From contig JAPOKN010000037.1 of assembly GCA_029977605.1 (NCBI GenBank), forward strand, positions 1-9,769: DNA of 9,769 nt, in the 5' to 3' direction. Made by a program: the position numbers and the translations under genes. Of this stretch, positions 5,702-9,769 are shown piece by piece (the first letter of the stretch is position 1; each line of letters begins with the position of its first letter). Under the pieces are notes generated by a model. The model saw only the letters and a program-made list of their open reading frames with translations. It was not told the DNA's origin and did no database searches. Origin of the DNA: Methanobacteriota archaeon. Lineage in GTDB: Archaea; Thermoplasmatota; Poseidoniia; MGIII; CG-Epi1.

Positions 5702-6669
5702 CGCCTTCGACCACCACCGCCGCTTCGGCCTCCGCCACCTCGGCTTCCACTTCCACTTCTTCCTCCACCGCCGCTACGACTACTTCCTCCACTTCTCCTG
5801 ACGGCTCGACCATTTCTTCCTGCGCCTCGATTGCTATTGTATCCAGATCCTCCAAAAGGACTCCAACGGTTTCCTCTGTAATCTCCACCGTTACTAGTGG
5901 CTCGCTGAGCCCAACTCATGACAAATCCGCCAATTACTATAGGAACGCACAGCAATCCGCCTAGGCACATGAAGAACGCCCCAACAAATCCTAGCGGTTC
6001 TTCATAATTAAATGTAAACTCACTATATGCCTCTGAGGGTAAGTCTGGATTATAGAAGATAATAACCGTAGTGTTAATTTTCGAACGCTCTTCTGTTTCA
6101 TTAACAAATTCTTGAAATAGTTTGTCTTCTCCTTCTGTTTTAATTATATCCACCCAATGACTTTCCCAGAATTCAACCGTCTCTTTTAAAGACAAATTAT
6201 TCTCATTCTTATCTGTGTAACTGTAAGTTAAATCTGCTACGTATACAAAATCTTTCCAACATTCATCGTCATCGAGATAGCCATCCTCATTGTAGTCTTC
6301 ACAATATTCATCTGTGACGAATTTATCTAGAACGAATTTATTACTTATTGTTCCTTCAACTGAAGGCCATTCGGAAGAATCTTTACCTTCTGAATCTGCA
6401 ATTACTGAGGCGAACACTGAAGCCACGATTAATGCCAATACAGCAAATGCTCCAATGGCAAATGACCAATTAAAGGAATCATTCAGCCTAGAATCATCAT
6501 CTTCACCAGGTAGCTTGTATTCTTTGTTTGGTTTGGGTATGGAATAAGAACCGCTTTTCGACCCAGTTTCTGTTGGGTTTTTTGACGAAGCATACTTATC
6601 ATTATCTTCACCACTTCTCCATTTGCGGTATGCTTCACTATCTTGTTCGTAATCTTCGTCTTCAGCCAA
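5698..6669 (-). CDS. Two-helix membrane protein with DUF3592-like domain and Arg/Gly-rich tail
   Basis: A 323-residue protein in five parts. There is an acidic cytoplasmic start (residues 1-66), a first membrane helix (about 69-91), a presumably outer domain (92-225), a second helix (about 226-252) and a cytoplasmic Arg/Gly/Ser-rich tail (258-323). The outer domain opens with EWPSVEGTI and closes with VIIFYNPDLPSEAY, the pattern of DUF3592 domains, whose function is unknown. Inside it lies a complete EF-hand-type loop, DYNEDGYLDDDE (125-136), bracketed by C123 and C137. The opposite charges of the two cytoplasmic ends could pair. The start is TTG at 6667-6669: no ATG occurs before helix 2, an upstream stop limits extension, and GAGGG lies six bases before it. 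It overlaps dnaJ by 8 bases and DUF4442 by 4. DUF3592 assignment is likely, role unknown. Confidence 0.75.
   Translation of the reverse strand: MAEDEDYEQDSEAYRKWRSGEDNDKYASSKNPTETGSKSGSYSIPKPNKEYKLPGEDDDSRLNDSFNWSFAIGAFAVLALIVASVFASVIADSEGKDSSEWPSVEGTISNKFVLDKFVTDEYCEDYNEDGYLDDDECWKDFVYVADLTYSYTDKNENNLSLKETVEFWESHWVDIIKTEGEDKLFQEFVNETEERSKINTTVIIFYNPDLPSEAYSEFTFNYEEPLGFVGAFFMCLGGLLCVPIVIGGFVMSWAQRATSNGGDYRGNRWSPFGGSGYNSNRGAGRNGRAVRRSGGSSRSGGGGRSGSGSRGGGGRSGGGGRRR
5701..5898 (-). repeat. Low-complexity Gly/Arg/Ser coding tract (RG-rich tail)
   Basis: This stretch encodes about 66 residues of mostly Gly, Arg and Ser, with repeated RSGGGG and SRGGGG units. It is much richer in G and C than the AT-rich surroundings, and purine-rich with many GG pairs on the coding strand. 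The composition follows from the Gly and Arg codons. It also holds other reading frames open, producing spurious ORFs on both strands. Confidence 0.8.
6262..6297 (-). other. EF-hand-type calcium loop within the DUF3592-like protein
   Basis: The twelve residues DYNEDGYLDDDE place D, N, D at positions 1, 3, 5, Gly at 6, Leu at 8 and Glu at 12, the full canonical pattern for Ca2+ binding. Cysteines stand two residues before and directly after the loop and could form a disulfide outside the cell. Ca2+ binding itself is inferred. Confidence 0.6.
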
Positions 6670-7813
6670 ATGTATCCCTCATTCTATCTAAGAAAGATGG
6701 TTTTGTTGAGTCTAGTTTCTTTAACTCTTCCCAAAGCTTTCTTGTTTTGCCATTAGGCTTTGGTACTTTTATATTTATCCTGACATGTTGGCTTCCTTTA
6801 ATTGAAGGCCTTGTAATATCTGGCATTCCTTTTCCTTTTAGTCTAAGAACATCTCCAGATTGTGTTCCTGATGGAATGCTTAGCTTCACATTTCCTGCTA
6901 AAGTAGGTACTCTTATGCTGTCACCAAGTACGGCTTGTGAGGGACTGATATCTAAATCTAATATAATTTCATTGTCTTGTCTTTGGAATATATCATGTCT
7001 TTTTACATTTACAACTATGTACAAGTCACCTTTTGGTCCATTGTTTGGGCCTGCGCTTCCTTGCCCTCGCATTCTTAATCTGTAGCCGTCATCAGCTCCA
7101 GCAGGAATTTTCAGCTTTATTTTTTTGTCAACAGATACAATACCAGATCCTTTGCAATCTTTGCAAGGTTTGTCTATAACATTTCCAGTTCCTCTACAAT
7201 CTGAACATGTATCAGTAGAAACAGTTTGCATAAATCCTCTTTGCATTACTTTCCTTACAATCCCTTGGCCAGCACAAGTAACGCATGTTTTTGCAGTTCC
7301 TCCTTTAGCAGCTCCGGAACCGTTACATGTTTTACATGAATCTTCTCTAGGTATGGTAATTTCCTTTTCTATGCCGGTGAATGCTTCTTTAAGATCTAAT
7401 GTAATGTCATATCTTAGATCATTTCCTCTATTATTTGGTTGACTTTGTCCTCCACCGAACAGCTGTGAAAAGATACTTCCCATTCCACCGCCTCCTCCTT
7501 GCCTTCCACCAAAGAGTTGACCAAATAAATCAGATATATCACCTTGATGACTGAACTGGTCCCATGAGAATCCTCCTCCGCCGAAATCTACACCATCATG
7601 TCCGAACTGATCGTATCTGCTTCTTTTTTCACTATCAGCTAATACTTCATAAGCTTCAGAGATTTCTTTGAATTTCTTTTCGGCTACTTCGGGACTTTCA
7701 TCACTTGCATCAGGATGATGTTTCCTTGCTAATTTCCTGTATGCTTTTTTGATACTTCTTTCATCTGCCCCTTTTTCAATTCCCAGAACTTCGTAGTAAT
7801 CCCTCTTTGCCAT
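6662..7813 (-). CDS. dnaJ: Type I DnaJ (Hsp40) co-chaperone
   Basis: A full-length 383-residue DnaJ. The J domain (about 1-70) has the HPD motif at 33-35 that stimulates DnaK ATPase. A Gly/Phe-rich linker follows (72-130), rich in GGG and LFGG. The zinc-binding region has four CxxCxGxG repeats starting at C160, C177, C203 and C217, all intact, and two substrate-binding beta domains run from about 228 to the end. It delivers unfolded proteins to DnaK in the cytoplasm. Neither dnaK nor grpE lies beside it, although in many genomes dnaJ follows dnaK. ATG at 7811-7813, with a TATA-like box 26 bases upstream, suggests its own leaderless promoter. Its 3' end overlaps the membrane-protein gene by 8 bases. 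In archaea DnaJ is generally thought to have been acquired from bacteria. Confidence 0.97.
   Translation of the reverse strand: MAKRDYYEVLGIEKGADERSIKKAYRKLARKHHPDASDESPEVAEKKFKEISEAYEVLADSEKRSRYDQFGHDGVDFGGGGFSWDQFSHQGDISDLFGQLFGGRQGGGGGMGSIFSQLFGGGQSQPNNRGNDLRYDITLDLKEAFTGIEKEITIPREDSCKTCNGSGAAKGGTAKTCVTCAGQGIVRKVMQRGFMQTVSTDTCSDCRGTGNVIDKPCKDCKGSGIVSVDKKIKLKIPAGADDGYRLRMRGQGSAGPNNGPKGDLYIVVNVKRHDIFQRQDNEIILDLDISPSQAVLGDSIRVPTLAGNVKLSIPSGTQSGDVLRLKGKGMPDITRPSIKGSQHVRINIKVPKPNGKTRKLWEELKKLDSTKPSFLDRMRDTFG
6676..6680 (-). promoter_or_regulatory. Ribosome binding site deciding the TTG start of the DUF3592-like gene
   Basis: GAGGG on the minus strand sits six bases before the TTG, inside the end of dnaJ. 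It supports translation of the membrane protein from this TTG, as an upstream in-frame TGA leaves no other usual start codon before the first helix. Confidence 0.6.
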
Positions 7814-7833
7814 TTGATGGCTCTATTTTGGCC

Positions 7834-7844
7834 TTTTAATAAAA
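7834..7844 (-). promoter_or_regulatory. Candidate TATA box for dnaJ and the genes after it
   Basis: In the 33-base spacer between the ABC permease and dnaJ the minus strand reads TTTTATTAAAA, preceded by the purine-rich AAAG that a TFB-recognition element would resemble. Its centre is 26 bases from the ATG, fitting an archaeal promoter with a leaderless dnaJ message. No Shine-Dalgarno sequence precedes this ATG, which agrees with leaderless translation. Confidence 0.5.
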
Positions 7845-7846
7845 CT

Positions 7847-8722
7847 TTAGAATTGTTTCGAGGATATGCCTCTAGATCCAATGAATATGAAAGTTATTCC
7901 AACAATCAATATGATAAATGTAGAGATTAATGGATCTGAAGCAATAGTATCATTGTTACTATTTACAAGGCCATAATCCGAAGCCGTTACATTCCATCCC
8001 ATTTCAATTAGTGAGTCGTAAATTATTGAATTAATGTAGTGTGTTAGTGTAAGTTGTTGATAATTTTGACCTGATATAATTTGTTCCCAAAATAGCCAGT
8101 AAATGAAACATATCAAGTAAGGTCTTTCAAAGTATACATTTATTGCACAGAATATGGATAAAAATCCAATCCAGTTAAGTATTACTATCTTGATTACTAA
8201 GGCTAAAAGTCCGATTTCTTCGAATATTCCATGGATTCCAGCACCCATCATCACTATTATGTAAAATATTGTAGAATATAATCCAAGTAAGATTACTCCA
8301 GTAATAATTCCACTAATGTACCTGTAAGTAAAAATCTCTATTGAATGAATTGGCGATGTTCTTAATATTTGCATTGTTTTCAAATTATATTCTTCACTAA
8401 TTAGTTCGGAACTAAACATGATACCTAGGAGTAAAGCGATAAATCCAATTCCAAAAAATTGAGATAAGTCTAAAAATATGTCTCTCAAATCTTCATGTAG
8501 TAATTCACCACTACTTGTAAAATATATTCTTTCCCCATCAATTTCTTCAGAAATACGGTCATCTGAATATTCATAATAAACAAGTAATCCCAGGGCACAC
8601 GGCAACATCAAGATTGCTACTAAAACCCAAGTTAATTTGTTTGTAATTAATCTGTAAGAGCAATCTTTGAATATTGGAGGAAATAGCGTTGGAAATCGTT
8701 TGAACATTTTGCTTACTTCCAT
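7847..8722 (-). CDS. ABC-2 type transporter permease
   Basis: A 291-residue membrane protein with about six helices (near 29-50, 88-105, 134-160, 170-195, 200-218 and 265-283). The stretch FSSELISEEYNLKTMQILRTSPI (103-125) is the usual ABC-2/NosY-type segment, with an acidic pair and a TxxxLRTSPI coupling region between helices 2 and 3. A polar loop after helix 1 (about 51-85) and a second one before the last helix are probably outside. It should form a membrane channel with the ATPase encoded just before it. ATG at 8722 overlaps the ATPase gene by 10 bases and has GAGGGAG four bases upstream, favouring it over the ATG at residue 6. Cargo is unknown. Confidence 0.85.
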   Translation of the reverse strand: MEVSKMFKRFPTLFPPIFKDCSYRLITNKLTWVLVAILMLPCALGLLVYYEYSDDRISEEIDGERIYFTSSGELLHEDLRDIFLDLSQFFGIGFIALLLGIMFSSELISEEYNLKTMQILRTSPIHSIEIFTYRYISGIITGVILLGLYSTIFYIIVMMGAGIHGIFEEIGLLALVIKIVILNWIGFLSIFCAINVYFERPYLICFIYWLFWEQIISGQNYQQLTLTHYINSIIYDSLIEMGWNVTASDYGLVNSNNDTIASDPLISTFIILIVGITFIFIGSRGISSKQF

Positions 8723-9657
8723 TGTTCTCCCTCTACTAATTTAGAATATAACGAGTCTAGTGTGTCGTCTTCAGAGACTATTCTTTCGACAATAATTTTT
8801 TCATCCTCAAGGATTTGTGGAAATTCAGTGTAAAATTTTTCAGACTCGTTAGTTTCTAATATTATTTCACCTTCGCTTTCTAACAATCTGCCTGCAGTTA
8901 TCCATGTTTCATCTAGCATACGTTTGACTAGTGGTCTTAATTGATTTTTATCGATAGGAGATATTTTGATTTGAATTGGAATATTCGACATTAACTTTCG
9001 TATTTCATGTCTGTTACCTGAAGCTAATACTCTTCCATTATTAATCAATATGATATTGTCTGTTAAATATTCAACATCATGTAAAATATGACTGGATATC
9101 AAAATAGTCTTGCCCTCTTCAGACCATGAATTAATTTTTTCCATTAGTAAGTGTCTAGTTGTTGGATCAGCTCCTTGGAACGGTTCATCTAAAACTAAAA
9201 TTTGTGGGTTGAATGCAGTTGCCCTAGCAACTTTCGTTTTTTGCCTCATACCTCTTGAATATGTACGAATTTTTCGATACATTGAGTCTTGCAGTCCCAA
9301 TTCTATTAAGGAATTTTCAGCTCTTTCCACAGCTTCCTCTTTACTAAAATCGTGGATCATTAAGAAATACGAAACGTAATCAACTGCACTCATATGTTCA
9401 TAAAAGCAATCATATTCTGGAACAAACCCAATTTTATTTCTTATACCAAAATTATCAAAAGGATTTACTCCATTCACATATACGGAACCTATTGATGGCC
9501 TCGCCAATCCAAGTAATACTTTCATTGTAGTTGATTTTCCAGCACCATTCGGACCTAATATTCCCGTAACTCCAGGCCCAATATTTAGAGATACATTTGA
9601 AATTCCTTGCACTCTACCGTAATTCTTGGTAACTTCTTCAAAAATAATCGAGCTCAT
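8713..9657 (-). CDS. ABC transporter ATP-binding protein (ABC-2/CcmA-like)
   Basis: A 314-residue ATPase. The nucleotide-binding domain has Walker A GPNGAGKST (35-43), signature YSRGMRQK (133-140), Walker B ILVLDEP (153-159, catalytic Glu158), D-loop GADP (162-165) and the switch His190. The signature is SRGMRQ rather than LSGGQ, which is common in ABC-2 ATPases of the CcmA/NatA group. A C-terminal extension of about 90 residues (from 225) is also usual there. It powers export by the permease encoded after it, and probably by the membrane protein encoded before it. ATG at 9655-9657 is preceded by GGAGGT and shares ATGA with the stop of the upstream gene. Cargo is unknown. Confidence 0.95.
   Translation of the reverse strand: MSSIIFEEVTKNYGRVQGISNVSLNIGPGVTGILGPNGAGKSTTMKVLLGLARPSIGSVYVNGVNPFDNFGIRNKIGFVPEYDCFYEHMSAVDYVSYFLMIHDFSKEEAVERAENSLIELGLQDSMYRKIRTYSRGMRQKTKVARATAFNPQILVLDEPFQGADPTTRHLLMEKINSWSEEGKTILISSHILHDVEYLTDNIILINNGRVLASGNRHEIRKLMSNIPIQIKISPIDKNQLRPLVKRMLDETWITAGRLLESEGEIILETNESEKFYTEFPQILEDEKIIVERIVSEDDTLDSLYSKLVEGEQWK
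8727..8733 (-). promoter_or_regulatory. Strong ribosome binding site for the ABC-2 permease
   Basis: GAGGGAG on the minus strand, four bases before the ATG at 8722 and inside the ATPase coding region. It selects this ATG over the later one five codons in, and supports coupled translation. Confidence 0.6.
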
Positions 9658-9769
9658 TTAGTAACCTCCATTCTAGATATGATGTAATTTACAAGTAGTA
9701 TAAAGGAAGAGAATAGTAAAACGTATAGGCCAATAATTACGATTAGAGGAAATTCGATGATTTCGGGAC
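9654..9769 (-). CDS. C-terminal fragment of a membrane protein, probably a second ABC-2 permease
   Basis: The minus-strand frame entering from the right edge encodes 38 visible residues and stops at TGA (9654-9656), sharing ATGA with the ATPase start. The fragment contains one hydrophobic helix running from FPLIVIIGLYVLLFSSFILL to VNYIISR, then a short polar tail, MEVTK. The last helix of an ABC-2 permease would look like this, and the four-base overlap with an ABC ATPase gene supports it, giving a permease-ATPase-permease order. The rest of the gene lies outside the window, so the family is inferred from context only. Confidence 0.65.
   Translation of the reverse strand, partial: PEIIEFPLIVIIGLYVLLFSSFILLVNYIISRMEVTK
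9664..9669 (-). promoter_or_regulatory. Strong Shine-Dalgarno site for the ABC ATPase
   Basis: GGAGGT on the minus strand, six bases before the ATG at 9657. It lies in the last codons of the upstream membrane-protein gene and fixes the ATPase start. It also shows that internal operon genes here use Shine-Dalgarno initiation. Confidence 0.7.

Noticed and set aside
5701..5898. GC-rich stretch as a sign of horizontal transfer
   Set aside because: The rise in GC is explained by Gly and Arg codons alone and stops at the domain boundary within a single gene.
5628..5964. Two extra open frames of 86 and 92 codons, rich in Glu/Val/Ala and in Ser/Thr, over the RG-rich tail (one on each strand)
   Set aside because: They arise from the low-complexity Gly/Arg codons of the real gene, which keep other frames open; they have no domain and overlap well-supported coding sequence.
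6528..7085. A 185-codon plus-strand open frame opposite dnaJ
   Set aside because: It runs antisense to an unmistakable DnaJ, has no family resemblance, and mirrors the composition of the dnaJ codons.
6662..7813. A heat-shock (CIRCE-like) operator upstream of dnaJ
   Set aside because: The 33-base spacer holds only an AT-rich box and no TTAGCACTC-type inverted repeat.
8713..9657. ABC signature SRGMRQ as a defect of the ATPase
   Set aside because: This variant is common in ABC-2 exporters of the CcmA/NatA type, and all other catalytic motifs are intact.
1..9769. Mobile element, prophage or defence island
   Set aside because: No transposase, integrase, recombinase, terminal repeats, phage structural genes, restriction or toxin genes were seen; the genes are housekeeping, transport and metabolic types.

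Overview
The window is AT-rich and densely coding: eleven complete protein genes, two partial genes at the edges, no recognisable RNA genes, no transposase or integrase, and no gap longer than about 80 bases between genes. The gene mix is a type I DnaJ, a stand-alone Smr protein, LysE, MATE and MFS transporters, a Rieske oxygenase, a DUF4442 hot-dog protein and an ABC-2 exporter. Together with short spacers, many GTG/TTG starts and TATA-like boxes about 24-26 bases upstream of several starts, this suggests an archaeon. My best guess is a planktonic euryarchaeal lineage of the Marine Group II/III (Poseidoniales-like) type with genes shared with bacteria. That is inference; an AT-rich marine bacterium is not excluded.

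Layout. Positions 1-977 (+ strand) hold the end of an unidentified gene, a small Smr-domain protein and a LysE/RhtB-type exporter, almost without spacers. The exporter overlaps tail to tail, by 24 bases, with a minus-strand pair: a MATE antiporter and, upstream of it, a 120-residue cysteine-containing protein of a family I associate with the motif CxLCDITHG. A divergent spacer (2749-2830) separates that protein from a plus-strand MFS transporter. The spacer carries TATA-like boxes in both directions and three TGCRTAA repeats that may be an operator.

From 4120 to the right edge everything is on the minus strand. Read in the direction of transcription (right to left): the C-terminus of a membrane protein, an ABC ATPase and an ABC-2 permease, joined by short overlaps and with clear Shine-Dalgarno sequences; then, after a 33-base spacer with its own TATA-like box, dnaJ, a two-helix membrane protein with a DUF3592-like outer domain and an Arg/Gly-rich tail, a DUF4442 hot-dog protein, and a Rieske non-haem iron oxygenase. 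The last four genes overlap by 8, 4 and 11 bases and are probably made as one translationally coupled unit.

The best leads are this dnaJ-DUF3592-DUF4442-Rieske unit, the DUF3592 protein itself (a cysteine-flanked EF-hand-type loop outside the membrane and an RG-rich tail inside), the CDITHG protein, and the repeat cluster in the divergent spacer. I see no defence system or obvious mobile island.
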